Shown: positions 1 to 14,129 of the stretch, in pieces
How positions within the stretch are numbered: the stretch's first letter is position 1
Layout: the number at the start of each line of letters is the position of its first letter
NCBI GenBank assembly: GCA_021613375.1
Contig: CM038711.1
Location: 19,453,694-19,517,693, forward strand
Direction: 5' to 3'
DNA length: 64,000 nt
DNA from: Megaleporinus macrocephalus
Taxonomy: Eukaryota > Chordata > Actinopteri > Characiformes > Anostomidae
Notes under the pieces: model-generated
What the model saw: the letters and a program-made list of their open reading frames with translations, nothing else
The model's database searches: none
Told to the model about the DNA's origin: nothing
Made by a program: the position numbers and the translations under genes

Positions 1-357
1 CCCTGCCCATGCAGAGGTCATGGAGACCTGGTAAAAGTCTGGAGAGCACATTTAGAGCTGGTACTGAGCAGAATTCAGAATCAGGGCTCTTACAGGACAA
101 TTTTGGCAAATACCCTCATGCTTCTCTTGTTTGACATGTAGTAAATACACTGAGACACACTCAGAGTCACTGTTTCTCCACGGCTGTTTATAATGGCGGA
201 GAAGTGAAGCAAATGCATAAAGAAATATACAATTGTTGCGTAAATGTAATGTTATGAGAAGTTTACTTTATTGTAGATATAAAATGTGTGGCATCTTTTG
301 CGAGTGCCTCTTATTAAGTTGGTGAATGTTGACAAAACATTGCCATTAAGCCTTTAG

Positions 358-585
358 TCAAGTCAAGTCAAGTTTATTTATATAGCGCTTTTTACAACGA
401 TGTTGTCTCAAAGCAGCTTTACAGAGTTTTGACAGACAGTTATAACATATGTCCCCCAGTAAGCAAGCCAGAGGCAACAATGGCAAGAAAAAACTCCCTC
501 AACTGGAGGAAGAAACCTTGGGAGGAACCAGACTCACAAGGGGGGACCCATCCTCCTCTGGTCAAACAGTATTCACAGTTTAATA
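358..585 (+). mobile_element. L2/SINE-type dispersed repeat, copy 1
   Basis: The segment starts with a TCAAGTCAAG tail and TTTATATAGCGCTTTTTACAA, then AAAGCAGCTTTACAG and a GGAGGAAGAAACCTTGGGAGG block. The reverse complement of 60013-60215 carries the same ordered blocks. Elements with such tails (AGCGCTATACAAA, CTTGACTTGA) are abundant in teleosts and resemble L2-mobilised SINEs. The exact family name is not certain. Confidence 0.7.
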
Positions 586-639
586 AACTAAATACCAAAG
601 AAAAGAGTCTCTGTTTGAAATCTGGATAGCAAAGCTTTA

Positions 640-3600
640 GAAGCTGCACAGGTAGGGGCAGTCTCTGACTGAGGCAGTCTATGACTAAGGCTTTATGTAA
701 AGTGGGCTCATATTGTGAAAATACTTTTTTGAATAAAAACATTGTGACATAGTATGTAAACAGTGTTTTAAATTTCAAAAAGCACCAATTTAGCTCCAAC
801 TAATCATGCCAAAGTTGGAAGGATTATTTCAGTCTGGACTCCCTTTCAGGGCACCGCCAGTCAGGCAGCCAAGAAATACAGTTTTTTGCATGTAATTGTT
901 AAAGCTGAGTTAAAACAATATGCTTATTATAAGGGCTAAGAGAATGGACAGCATGTGTTTGATTATCAACGTTTAAACGTTCACGCTGACAGACAGTAGA
1001 GTAGGAATAGTTACAGTATAGTATAGCGCCCGGACTTAAACTAGCTGCAGCTCAGATAACAGAGAGCTTAGGTGATGAGAAATGAGCAGGTGAGACGCGA
1101 AGCACATGGAGCCGATGCAGTGACCCGAATACACATTGATGTGTAATTAGTTACTTTCTTAACTACTTGATCATAAAGAGCAGGTCTCACAGCTTCATCT
1201 GTACAATTCTACATGACTTAGAAAGCAGTCTGAAGACTTGTAGCAGTGTGACTTCCAGAACAATAGAAGAATAAATGAAAAGAGCATAGTCCAGTGTTCT
1301 TGGCCATGTTCTCACTGCCATGTTGTCGTCTAGACAGCAAAAGACCACATAAAAAATCTGATTTTTGCAAGTTTGATCCAAACCACATTTGAAGGTTGTT
1401 TGAAATGCAAGTCCAGCCTGATATTTACTGATGTGTTTCTGACTGGATGCTCAAATCTGATTTCAAAGCATCCTTTATGTCAGTAGACGGAAGTACTGGG
1501 ATTTAAAGAGAGCGCTATAGAGGTGTGAAACGTGACGTCACATATTGATAGTTTGAAGACAAAATGTTGCACCTCTCTCTCTCCTGCATCTGCGTTTGAA
1601 AGCCATGTCCCCTGCATAGCTACGTAGTTACTGATGAATATGTCGTTGCCAAAGCAACCCATGCCGACAGGTTGGTGATGTAGTCGCCAGTCAGTACCAC
1701 TGCTGCAGACAGATTTCCCACATCAGTATCTGGTGTGACCCCCATTTGTGGCGTAACACATTTCTAGGGAAATTGTTTTTTCTCAGCAAATTGGGAGCAC
1801 GTTGCATGTTGCTTTTATATTTTTTTTAGTATAGATGCCGCAGAGAAGATGCTGATGCACGCACTGCAGACTGTTATGAACTGAGGCGAAGAGAAATTAG
1901 GTTGAAAAACATTCATACTTTGTGATTAACAAGGTCCATAAGTTCACTGAATTTAAAGGCTGTGCACAGGATGAATCTTGAACAGTCCTGTGTGTGCATG
2001 GTTGTGTGCGTCTCTGCTTGCTTTACTGTGCCTGTAGCAGAGGGCAAGTAGGTTAGGCACCTCAGGGTCTAGGGCACTACTCAGGCAGTGAGTGCGAACA
2101 AATATGTGAGGTCATTCCACATGGACTCCTGCTGTAAATTGAGGGCATTGCTGTAAGCTGTTGACATGATGCCAGTAACCTATTGGAATTTCCAAGTGTT
2201 GAGTACCCATTATTAGTCAAGTAGCAGCTATACATGAACAGTTACAGCGTTCTTCGATTTGAATAGTTCTCCATCTCTGTGGCGGAGTACGGTTCATGTG
2301 TGTATGTGTGAGCTTCTTCCTTTTGCACTCTGTTGAGTTTTCGTTCATGATTAAAAGCAGCCCGTGGAAGCAAAGCTGTGCAGATAGTGGTGGGTAGAAA
2401 CGCTCGCCCTGGAGCTTGGGGTCATGACTTTGACATACCAAGCCTTCCATCCTTACCAGTGACTGACAGAGGTGAAAGCTAGCTTTATGCCCTTTCGCAT
2501 GGGAATCACAGCTTGCAGCAATTTGAAAACAAAAACGTCTGTAAGAATTTTGTGGGAAAATTAATTGCGTGGGCTTATTTTCTCTCCCATTCTGTTGCTC
2601 TTAAGCGCGCCATGGTCCGAAGTTTGTTGATTCAAATAACATTTTTGGTCAGAATAAAAGGCACAGCTGTGTTTTCTGTCCTCCCTGCAAGGTCACTAAC
2701 TGTGCGATAGCTAAAAATACCCGTATCTGATATGCACCCCTAATGTCGACAGTGATGGTGTTTACTGACTGATTTCCTGACAGGAATGACGTGATACGAA
2801 TCTCGTTTTCCAAAACATGCGCACACACATACATATAATTATGTATATGCTAGAGATGTCCCTGCCCCTTTCTTTCCTGAACCAAGAATTTCCCCCTTTT
2901 TATGTTGCTGAAGTTTCTGTTCGTGCACCACAGTTTCTGTTGTGCTACTTCACATGATAAGCTCTTCAATTAGCTGGCGAGTGCTCAAAAGGGTGCCAGC
3001 CATTATTAATGAATTGCTGCTGAGCCATGAAGCTAGTGTAACCTCAAAGATGTCCTGCATGGGTGGGTGGAGGGGGGTGTACTGAGGGTTTTTCTTGAAC
3101 TACTTCTTGGGTTCTTGTGTATAAGTTTAGTGGGCTGATTTCTCCAGAAATCCAGGGGTCCCCACAGTGTTTTTCCTGTCTGTCCCATGGGCGTCTTTTC
3201 CAGCAGTAATGAGGCCTCCAGGACCGAAGAGCTTCTCTTTTAAAATGGGGGAGTAATGAGAAAGAGCTGGCAGAGGGAACAGGGATTTGCACTCTTCAGT
3301 GAGACGGGAAGGTCATAGCGGGGATTTTTATTTGGGGGGAGGGTGTTGGGAAATGTTCCTGTTTTTTTAGAGGCAAAAAAGCTAAAAGGGAAACGCTACA
3401 AAGATGCTACACAGGAAGTATTGTTGCCGACCACCTCACAGATGACGATTTGACAGACATGAAGACTGACTTCTCCTAAATGACAGTTTGGAAATAATGT
3501 TTTTCCCTAATCCTCAATGATTTCATAAAAAAAAAAAAAAAAAAAACTTTTGGAAAGGTGTGCCTTTGACTCCAGCTTAATCGCATGTGTGTTTGACATT

Positions 3601-4000
3601 TCAAAGATGTTTTTAACTCGAGTAATCAGAGCTCTGGGCAAAAGTTTCAAAATGGTGTCATTTCAGTCAAGCACTGCGGAGTAGTTCATTCAAATGCCAT
3701 GCATTTTTGTGTTCACAGCATGAGTCGCTCAAGGTCAAAAAGAAGATTCACTTTAGGATTGGCAATTTTGAGTGTTGATTGAATCAACTGAATCGGCAGA
3801 ACCCAGATTTGCCTCTTTTGTAGCAGCGGTCTTTCCACAAAGTGACTTTGAATATCTTTGCAATAGCTTTGCAATGCACTGAAATTATTTTTTTTTTTCT
3901 TGGCAATGCCATTTTAATTGGCTTTCCAGCTTTCCAGGGCAACGTTTTAATGGTTACAGCCTTTTGTATATTGTATATTTCTGGACAAACACACTACACT
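640..4000. other. Non-coding desert, no gene seen
   Basis: AT-rich single-copy-looking DNA with only short, unlikely open frames. It contains a poly-A run at 3527-3546. No protein family, RNA gene or named repeat was recognised. Confidence 0.6.
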
Positions 4001-4009
4001 TAAAGGTAA

Positions 4010-4260
4010 GTTTCGACACAAATAAGTCCTTCACTTGGCCCTGGCCGAGCTGCGTTGGTACCTGCCAGCCCTGCACCAACAGCAAGGTGCCATACTCCCA
4101 TCATGCTCCTCCTGCAGCAATAACAGTCTCCTGGCTCTCAACCCTGACACATTCAGCCATAATTGCCCCTGACAAGAGGGCAAATCATCAGCACAGCAGC
4201 CCTGATAAGCATTACAGCCAGATGACAGCACACAGAAGTGTATTAGCAACACTGTGACAT
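4010..4260. promoter_or_regulatory. Candidate conserved non-coding element
   Basis: A GC-richer, repeat-free block in AT-rich surroundings, with CATAATTG and GATAAGCATT type motifs. Both strands are open for over 70 codons, but neither frame resembles a known protein. Regulatory status is inferred from composition only. Confidence 0.3.
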
Positions 4261-6520
4261 ATCACATTACCACTGTGAATGTAATAAAGCTGATCACTGA
4301 ACACTGAACATGGTGGCTTGAAGACAAGCTATTTTCTTCCCACTCCTGTGGGGCTATTATGGCCCATTTGCTGACGCTGATAAGTTGTTCTCCAAACCCC
4401 CCACCCCCCAACCCTTCCCCTTCCTCCACTGTTCTCCAGTTGTCACCTTCAAGTATAGATGCAGACGTTCATATAGCTCCTGATTAATTGTATGGGTGCC
4501 AACCTGGCTTGATTTGATGATTATTTGAGTCATACAAAAGGAGCAGTACTGTGGTGGGGCATCAGCTGTTGCTTTTATAACACAATTGCTCTATGGGCTG
4601 TTGAGACTACCATGGAAATATAAAGCTGCAGTTAAAGTCCATCTCTGCATCAGCCAGCACTGGAAAACAGAAAAAACAATAGTACTCAAAGACTGGAAAA
4701 ACGTCTCCATATAAATTAATTAAAATCTCTGCTTTCTTTTTCTCAGTTGGGCCTAATCAGGGCAGCTTCTCTAAAGTTCATGCACTGTAATCAAAGCCGG
4801 AAGACATAGAAGGACCACATAGGAATACATAGGTCAGTATTTATGACCGAACATAAGAGTCACTATTTATCTGGCTCGGATTAAAAGTGATTGTTTTGTG
4901 ATGTTTAACCATTCAGTTCAGATTTATATATGTTTATTTTTTTATTAGTTTTTAACCAAGAAACATCCCTTTGAATTATATACAGTGCCTGATTGGAGGG
5001 ACAGATGCCTAGTGGCCCATTTTCTTTAATTGCTCAACTAACTTGAGCAAAGAGCAAAAAGTAACCGGAGAGCTGAGATTCTGGCACAGGTCTTGAACCC
5101 TGATAACTTGTACATGTTTGATAGCCGTTGCATTATAAATTATTTCCACTGGCTGCTGGGCCTTTAGGGATCATATTCTGTCAGCTCTGGTTCCTGGTAA
5201 CATCGTTTAATGGCATTAACAAATTTGCCGCTCTAGTGTTTCACTTTTATCTGGGAAATCTTAAACGCCTCTATGGTGTATACTTGGTTATGATATTATC
5301 ATGACTGCGCCGATTGTGCTCTGGGTGTATCGGATGGCTATTAACTGTGGGGCCGCAGTGGTAATAACCCAGCTCATAAAGGGCTGTGACGCTGGCTAAC
5401 AGCCTCACTGCATTTCCTGTGGTAACTGAGAGAGGTCGACTAGAGAGGCAAAAAGAACAGTTTTAATGGAGGCACACATAACCTTTTACAATTTTGCTTC
5501 GTTTTGTTCTTCGTGGCTCCATGGGGCTCTGTTAAACCTCTCATTAACCTCCTTTTTAACTTCCCCTGCCACATTTGATACCACATTTCAGCCTAACATC
5601 AATGGTGTCATGCCTAATGAGGCCAACTGTAAAGTAGTGTGTCAAAAAATTAGTGTCTCTCAAGGTTCACACTATTAAACAAGGCGCTCTCGCCTTTTCT
5701 GTAATTTTCAATTAGGTGCATATTTTGAGATGTGTTTTAGATATTATTCAGGCTGTGCACTTTGTGTCTTTGAACTGCTTTCTTGTCATGCTTAGTAAGT
5801 ATGCTGAAGGAGTTTCACTTGTCTTTTGCTCACTGAAGTAGCTTCATCAAAAGAGTAATATGACTTTGTTGTTGTATTGTCCTATGAAAGGTAAATAAAT
5901 GATATAGAAAAGAATGGTACATTAAAGCTGTTGGAATAATTCCAGAACCTGAGGGTTTCAGCGATGTAGGCTTACACTCGACCCAAGAGTTGAATGTGGA
6001 ATGAACTGATTCTGTCCTATATATCTGTATAGGATCCACAGTAGAGAGGAAGATATAATCTTTATAGCCGCCCCTGGCTTTATATAGAATGTGTTCTCCT
6101 TCCCCAAGTGAATGTTCTGAAATGTTTTTGCCATGAGGCAAACACGGCATGGGAGTTGTTCCTGTCTCCTTGGCGAGACAGAAAAAAATAGTATAAATAT
6201 ATACTGTTGGTTTTTTTTTTTAGTTTGATGCACTGTAGCTTAATTTTACACTTGGGATTGATTGAAGTTAGCTAGCTCCTCAGGGAGTTGAGTTGTGTAA
6301 TGTTAGCCAAAGACACTTCAAACACATATGTGCCCTCTCATCAGAACACTATCCACAGTGTTTAATGGAAAGTGATTTTACTTCACTTTAGCCTGGAAGA
6401 TGATGCATCTTTAATTACATGAAAATGTGTGTGTGTGTGTGTGTGTCTTTTAATAGTGCTGCTAACTGAATAGATATCATTATTAGAACTGGCTGGCATT
6501 CATAGTGGTATATTCCCAAG
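4261..6520. other. Non-coding desert, no gene seen
   Basis: Mixed AT-rich DNA without recognisable coding signal. A (GT)n microsatellite follows at 6425-6446. Confidence 0.5.
6425..6446. repeat. (GT)n microsatellite
   Basis: About eleven GT units, uninterrupted. Confidence 0.9.
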
Positions 6521-6539
6521 GTCTGAAAGAAAAAAAAAC

Positions 6540-7310
6540 ACTGCTGCCACCTGACTGGTGTTTGTGACATTAATGGGAATGTACGTGGAATAACGGGCTG
6601 CCAGAAGTGATTCCGAGGGACCATCCAGACATGTCCCGCTTCTGTGGCCACAGCAGACATGACACATTTTAATTTCAGCAGGAGGAAGTATGGCAAAGCC
6701 CATTTCATTCTGCACACAGGGAGAGGGGGATTTGCCATGCCTAATGGAGTTCAATGATTGCAGCATGTCAGATAACTAACAACCATAAGGATAGTGTGCA
6801 TGTGCTGACTGATGGGACAGAGGAGGGTGTTAAAGAAGGACAGAGTGGGACGCGTGTTGGTGGGAAAAGGGGGGTGCTCCTCCGGTGGCCCTCTCTTGTC
6901 ACACAGCCCTGTCCAATCCGACAATTTCCTACTGACTCGTCAGCGGGGATGAAGGGAACCTTGGCAAAAAAAAACTCTCCTTAAACTGGACTTAAGGGAT
7001 GCAAGAACTGTCATCACAGACAGCTATTTATCAGAGATGACAGTTTGCAAATATCTCAATCTGCGAGAAGGCATGCAGGGTGACACCAAGGAGGGCCGTG
7101 AAATTGGAGGAGTCAGCAGCCAACGTTTATTTCATCGGCCCCTTAGCTGTGAGCTCCAGTCAACTGACAGACAGAGGTTGTAGGCAGAATGCGTCATTGC
7201 TGCCACCCCTGGACAGTCTAATCCATTCTGCGTAGAATCTGAATTAAGCTGTCTAATAAAAACCTAAAGACCGTGAGATGGGGGAAAAGAATTAACGTTA
7301 AAGAGCCGTG
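6540..7310. promoter_or_regulatory. Candidate conserved non-coding block
   Basis: The block is low in repeats and rich in intact CAG/CTG-type and TAAT/ATTA motifs, with GC higher than its flanks. The frames at 6415-6766 are short, overlap on the same strand and match nothing I know. This is a composition-based call. Confidence 0.3.
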
Positions 7311-7794
7311 GATTTATGTGTATTAGAACAGGACCAGTGGCAACTACGTGATTAGGAAATTACAGAAGTGGATTAAAGGCAGTCTAATACATTTAAGGAC
7401 TTGAATTAAAATATATAGCATTTAAAAATACATACATGTTTTAGAAAATATTGCTAAAGAGATTAGGTACAAGGTAATCCACTTGCATAAGGAATCGGAA
7501 AATAACAAGAAAAAGTGGGGGACTAGGGTAAAAAAAAGAATTCTAATAAAATGTAGAGGACATGGGACCCTAGCAACAGTGTAGGACCTGACTGGCCACC
7601 AAAACATACTCAAATACTTAAAACATTTATGACCTTCATCTTTGAAAGACAGGAAATAATCAAAGTCTGTTTTTGCTTCAGGTCTGAAAAAATCCACAGG
7701 TGGTTCTGTCCGTTCTTCTGCTGTGAGAAGACAACACCGTACCTTGAGTCTGAAAGTATGTGTAGCTGTCAAGAAGCTGTAACTGAGAAAAATA

Positions 7795-7990
7795 AATAAA
7801 CAAAAAAGAAGACATTCTGCCGAGGTTCTCAAAACAATGGAGAACAGCCTGGTTTAATTGAATGTGTTTGGGATTACTTGGATCATGAGAAGCAGGAAAA
7901 AGGGGTTTACATGATTAAATAATATGCCTGCAGATTTCAGTCTGAAAGCAAGTTTCTTGAAAATAATAAAAGCTGTAGAAAAGGAAAAAG
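7795..7990 (+). mobile_element. Probable Tc1/mariner-like relic
   Basis: GAGGTTCTCAAAACAATGG is followed by a frame reading GLIECVWDYLDHEKQ. This resembles the LNPIE.(L/V)WDYLDREKQ region holding the third catalytic acid of Tc1-like transposases. The upstream QPGL in place of SPDLNP and a stop soon after show decay. No terminal repeats were located. Confidence 0.4.
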
Positions 7991-9980
7991 GGGACACACT
8001 AAATACTGAAAATATATTGTGTAGATGTTAGGGCTTAAGTGTTACTGCCTGTTAGATGTGTTTTGCCATTTTCTGATTCTAAAAAGTTTAATCTTTTTTA
8101 CTTGATGTCCATTTTAACTGAAAATGAACAACCTGTGGTCTTAGACTTAGTTAAGTGTTGGTGTTCATAACCATTTTACAATTTTCACACACATGCATTC
8201 ATACTGTCTATGAATACGCATTTCTAAACTACTTGTTAAATTCACTGATCAACTGAAATGTATTGAACTCAGTATGACTAAGTTTTTAAGATTATTTGAA
8301 TTTCTCATTGCTATGTTTAGTTCCATCAGTGAAAGACTTTAATTTTAGGAGTGCGCAGATACTGGCCAAAATTACTGGATTAGAAGAGAAAAAGTATAAG
8401 GCAATACGACGTATTTGCTTAAAGTTATGTAAATACTGAACTAAACTTTCAAAAGTTGCACTTTAAATTTCATTTTCAATCCATCATTTGTAATTGTGGG
8501 CCCTGTGTGTAAAAGTTTAAATAAAAAGAAACGACTGTATTACATAGCTGAGTCATATCGTGGTATTTATTTCTTGCTTATGGAGTAGGATATCTGTTTT
8601 ACAATTTGAGCATGATGTTTTTTTGATGGCTAGTTTAAGTGTATCTTAAAATGTATTGGTATTAGCTTAGTTCTTTAAGAAAGGAAAAAAGATATCTGAT
8701 TCTTAAGCTTGGACTATCCATATGGGTATTGGACATGAAAAAGTGCTATCAAGCAACCCCTATTTAATTTGTACAGTGTTGTCACAACCTCTCCCTTGAT
8801 TTCATGTTTTTCTGTGTTTATTTTAACAGCTCATTTAATGATGCACCTCTCCACAGTGATGTCTGAAGTTTGTTCTTGTGGTCTGCCTTTGTATAACAAA
8901 CACTGGAAAAAGAATAGAACAAGGATACAGCACACAGGTGGGTGCCGTTTTCTCAGCAGCTGTTCATTATCAATGGCTTAGTACAGCCCCCAACCAAAAC
9001 TCCATCCTTTAATTCACTACTTGGTAGGAAAGGTCTTAAGGTTCACTGACTGAGTGAGAGTAATTGAAACTTTTGTATTCAGAATGAAAAATGAACCTAA
9101 TTGTTTCCAGTGTTTTAGTGAGTAGGCTGATGTTCGGTGTGATTTTAGTTTTCCAAGTATAAGAAAACGTGACATGCAACCATGTGCGTTTTAAAAAGCG
9201 ACAACTGCCAAGCGCCAGATAATTTGTGGTCTGTGTTTTGAATTTTGGGTGTAATATATTCAGGAGACTTTAAAGCCAGCAGTTTAAACAGATGATTTTT
9301 TTAACATGTGCAATTGATGCTGTAAAAAGTGATGTAAAATTTAAAAATATATATATATATTTCTGAGGCTAACTAGCGTATGGTCTAAATGTGTGGCCAC
9401 GAACACTACTTTTTCAGTTGATGCCTTTAAGTCTTTAGCGTTTATGCAGTATTTCACAAATTAGAACTAAAAGTTAACTTGTAGCATTAAGATTTGAATA
9501 ACTGTTCCTGCTCAAAAGAGTTAACATTTCAAAAATGTAAATAAAAACCTGTCTGCAGATATTGAGGCCAGTGTGGGTGCAGCTGAAGCCTTTGGAAGTG
9601 GAAGTGCATGCGGGTGTCAGGGCTTTAATCAAAGCCATACTGAGTTTCTAGGGTCCTGAAGATCAGACTGAGCAGGAAACTTTGGGTCAGTCAGCAGGTA
9701 TGTGCAGCTGAACCGCACAGCTGTACAAACATTATTAAATAAATGTGGATATTATTTTCTAAGCGAAGCAAATAATTTCGTTAAATAATGAAGAAAAGAA
9801 TGTTGGAAAGAAAGCGAGTCATAAATGGCCTTCCCTAGATCATTCCCAGCATTTGGTTTTGTGTTGTTTTGTTAATCGCTGTTGCGTTCAGCCCCGTGCT
9901 CACACAGCCCTCCCAAACACAGACGTAGTAAAATGCACATTAAAATGTAATTATGTTAAGTACAGGCATGTGTAGAATTA
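7991..9980. other. Non-coding desert, no gene seen
   Basis: AT-rich DNA. A short (AT)n tract at about 9347-9361 is the only simple repeat noted. Confidence 0.5.
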
Positions 9981-9989
9981 GGAGCCCAT

Positions 9990-10260
9990 TCATAGAACCA
10001 GCATTGCAATGAACTCTTAGGTCAGGAACGGACTGATATAATAATTATTGTGACTGCCGAAGCGAAGTCTGTTCAGAATAAAAGCTGCATTTTGCTGGAC
10101 AGTCGTTATTGTCCTAGCCATTTCCAGTGGCATTCAGCCCACCTGGATTCCATTCGAAATGGAGCAATTGGCTAGTCAAAATGACCCCGCATATGCAAGC
10201 GTTCAAAGCCGTGGGGTCATGAAGTGTTCATAGATGTAGAAGGCCATCATCTGTGATCAT
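9990..10260. promoter_or_regulatory. Candidate conserved non-coding element
   Basis: The sequence contains TAATAATTATTG, AGCAATTGGC and ATATGCAAGC, typical homeodomain and POU-like words, in a repeat-free block. This is inference only. Confidence 0.3.
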
Positions 10261-10350
10261 AAGTGAAAGTGAAACTATCCCCAGTGCCTGAAGAGGGAAG
10301 CCCATGCAGAAACAAGTACATCACTTTTAATAGCACTGCAGTGAAAGCCA

Positions 10351-10384
10351 TGTCAGTCAGTCAGTCAGTCAGTCAGCCAGCCAG
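10351..10384. repeat. (GTCA)n/(GCCA)n short tandem repeat
   Basis: About six consecutive CAGT/GTCA units are followed by CAGC units. Confidence 0.85.
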
Positions 10385-10599
10385 CAAGGCAGCCACCCAC
10401 AATTATAAATGATGGATTGCCCTCAGAACAAGTTGCCTCTAGCTTGTCTTTACAAACCTTCTCAATGTAGTGTTTCACTCTTCGCTTGCCCATTGCATCA
10501 TTCATTGCCGCTTGTTTATTTCCAGGGCTGAATGATAATGGCGAAGAAAAGTCACAAAGCACAATTTTAGCAATAACATTTAGCAAAAACAAAGACTCC

Positions 10600-11190
10600 A
10601 GGTAACTTTTACACCTAAGTGGAGCTAACTGTCACTCTAGGGCAATGAAAACATTATTTACAGCTGGAATTAGTAGAAACTCAATATGGACAAAATATCT
10701 TTTTTCTGTCGTATTGCTGCATGTTGTGATTGTAGTATCCCATCCAGTGTACTGAAAAAGCATCCTGTGAATGCCTTCGTTTGTCTAAACGCTCAAAAAT
10801 AATCTGTGACCAGGCAGCATGCTCATAGTGCTCAATGAAATATGCTGTGATTGGTTAAAAAGCTCATTGCCACAGCGCTGTTGTCAGAACTAAACCTTAC
10901 ATTTCTGTTTTTGTCCTTTTTTTTATTCATAATCCAAAAATACTTGTTACCCTTTGTGTGTAAATTTCATGATCAATGTCCCAGAATGATGGGGCTTACT
11001 TTGACTGGCCTTAAAAATAAAAAAAAATGAAGAAATGGTGCATTTCTACAATATAGGTAATGTGCAGGCCTTTGGTGCAGTAACACATTTTTTGCATGAT
11101 GTCATAATTCAGATGTAAACATTTGGAGCGTTTTCATGTAGAATAATGCCTTGTAGCAAATTTCCAAATCAGATTTCTTTACAAGAGTGT
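10600..11190. other. Non-coding, no gene seen
   Basis: AT-rich sequence leading into the large AT microsatellite. No coding or RNA signal was noticed. Confidence 0.5.
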
Positions 11191-11192
11191 GA

Positions 11193-11342
<150 letters not shown>

Positions 11343-11399
11343 GTGATTTTTTGCCATTTCCTGGAAAAGGAAGACATGTACAAATTTGCATTTAGAGGT

Positions 11400-14120
11400 C
11401 ACATTGTCTGCAGCACCAATACAGTTATTTGTCATCCGGAGTGTTAAGAAAAACCATACTTCTTCTAAATTTTTATGTGTACTGATGATAGGTTTAGGTC
11501 CAAAACAGTGACTTAGGCATCACGCCTAAGTATTTGTAACCATTTCATGTAATCGATTTCTATGAGAAGGCCTTTAGAGCCATTAAGCTTTGTAACTGTC
11601 TGGTTCCTGTCACCACCACTATGAACAGTTCTAACTCTGTGGTGAGCAGGTTTCTGCAGGGTGACGCATCAGCCACCCTGAATGAGTTTGCTTGCATCTC
11701 AATGATTTAATTACCTAGAAATTTTGAAAAATCATTGGAATTTCCCTGTAAGAATTGATATTTTGTGTGGGCTTAATTGTCAGGTGAGCATGGAGCAGAG
11801 CTTTTGCATTGCGTATAAAGGTTCAAATTTTAGCTCTTATTTTTGCCCAGCACTCGCTATTCTCCCTGCAGATGGAGTCCTTAGAGAAGAGGGGTGTAAA
11901 AGTGGAAAAAAAATAAAAACAAAGCATGCAAGTCTGTTTTCTTTAGTTATATTTTTAATTGCCTCTGACAAATTTGTTTTGAGACAGCCGTTGAATCCAC
12001 CACATTAAAGTGTATTTCCAGCAGATGAGCACGTAAAAGGCGTGTCCTCAGGGAGCTATGCAATGTTCCCCATAATGAGTGAAGGTAATGAAAGACTTCA
12101 CACAGACAGATGTATCCATTTAAAACAGTAATAACTACAGTTAAGATGGCAAAGAGCAAATTACGCCCAACTTTCATTAAAGCACATGTTTATCCAGGCA
12201 CTGCTGGGACCTGCCATTTTTATTTCTTTCGCAGCAAGCTTGGCGAGCGTCCGCGTGCTATCATTGCCTCTCAAGCAAGGTCAATGGAGTGATAGAACCA
12301 GGACAACACTGGTGACTGCCTGTCCCCTGAGAGCATGGAACGTTTACTGTGTAGAGCCCTACGTTCCAGCGTGTATCAGCAAGTGTGTTGCCTCACTCTG
12401 TGTCACAAGTGTGTAGCCCTGAGTCCAGTGTGAGTGTTCTCTCAGAGGTTGGAATGCACACAGTGTACTGTAAAACATTGCTTTGTGTTCATCTTGCAGG
12501 GCCTTGAGGAGGCATTTGTTAAAAGACAGGCTTAATAAAATATGCTGTCCTTATTGCCATGTCTTTTAATAACCACCTGAAGGTGCAGAGGCCCACACTT
12601 CAGCAGATACAGACATATGATATGAAGTTAATTTCACAGAATTAGCCTGATGTTTCAAAGCTTTCATTTCCCGTTTTATCCTACATCCCCACAGCTTAAA
12701 TCCTTTGACAGTCTGATAAAAGTAGATTCTAAGCCGAGGTGATCTTTCTTACCCCATGTTTTTAATATTATTCTGGTTTAAATTTAAAGTGCAAAGACTT
12801 TTAGCTCATTAGGCTTTTGATGAACACATAACACTGCTCTGAATGAGAGTTGGCAGCATATACATTGAACCATAAAGAAGACATAATTACCCTAGCTGCC
12901 CGATGGCTAACCTCGCCTAGTTCGTTTAATAAACTCACATATGAAATAACACTTTTTTTCCCCCTTTCTTTTTGCCAATTAAATCGGTAACAGACTCGAT
13001 TGCTAGACTTGCCTCAGGATGTGCATCACACCACTGTCATCTTGCTTTATTTTCATAGAGCATTACAGCACATAGCCGCTTACTTTATGTAAGTGGTACT
13101 AAAATAGCAGTTTGTTAGTTTGTCTATTATTTGCTACTTTTGTTCACATTGGACTAGAATAGAGAATGTTACATTAGTGAAGTCCCATCAAAACCTCATT
13201 AAACATGGCTCTATAGGAATCTCTCTAGAATGAAACAAACCTAGATGGGTACCAAAGGAATAGGCAGAAGCTTTAGTTTTGTGTTTGCATTTGAAAAAAA
13301 AAAAAAAAACAACTCCTGTTTTTAATGCAAGTTAGATAATGCTAACTGGTGGCTACTACCTAGCAACATGTTTTCAGTTTAACACATCTAAAACTTGCAT
13401 GCTCACACCTACACCTAACATGAGGAACACATCTACAACTTTTAAATTGGCTCAGTGTCCACAGTGTCCGTGATTCTTAGTTGCTAATTAGCATTACTAG
13501 CTTGCCGTAAGCATCTGCTTTACTTTACTTTGTGTCTTTTGAAATATAAGTAATGGCTGGTGCAAATAAGGCATAGGGTTTTCTCAGTCACAACAGCCTT
13601 GTTAAGACACTGTCATCTCTGTAATGCACAACTTGGCAGAGTTTTTTTTAATAATTTATTTTATTAGTGTAGCAAATTCATATGTAGGGCTGATATATTT
13701 TTTTTTTCTTGCTAACAACTCTTGTCTTAGGCTGTATGTAACTATACAAAAACAGATGGGCAGTTAAGTCAGATAGTTTTAGTAATCCAATTGCCTTTAC
13801 ATATTTAATATTGCCCTTAATCTACATCTAACCAATTATGTACACTGAGTGAGGTGGCAGCTTGAGTGAGTCAAGGTGAATGAGTTGGAGTAACCTCAAC
13901 ATATTGGTTTTAAATCAACTCAAGACCTAATCTAAACTATGTCTAACAGTAATTGCTCGCAACAGCTTTGTGTTAAGTGAGATTATTCTAATTTCCGTGG
14001 ACTTTTATTTTAATTCTGCAATATATTCTTATATTTGACACATGACGTTGTTAGAAAGAGAAGAGGCCTCTTGCATACAGTACACAGGGAGATGTACTGT
14101 GTCGGCTGATTCCTACTCAG
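11400..14120. other. Non-coding desert, with one possible regulatory patch
   Basis: Mostly AT-rich. The patch at 12180-12310 is GC-richer and repeat-free and may be a conserved element. A poly-A tract occurs at 13294-13309. No gene was recognised. Confidence 0.45.
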
Positions 14121-14129
14121 TCCTACCCA

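Noticed and set aside
7422..7832. 136-codon minus-strand frame
   Set aside because: Hydrophobic translation of A-rich plus-strand DNA beside a Tc1-like relic on the other strand.
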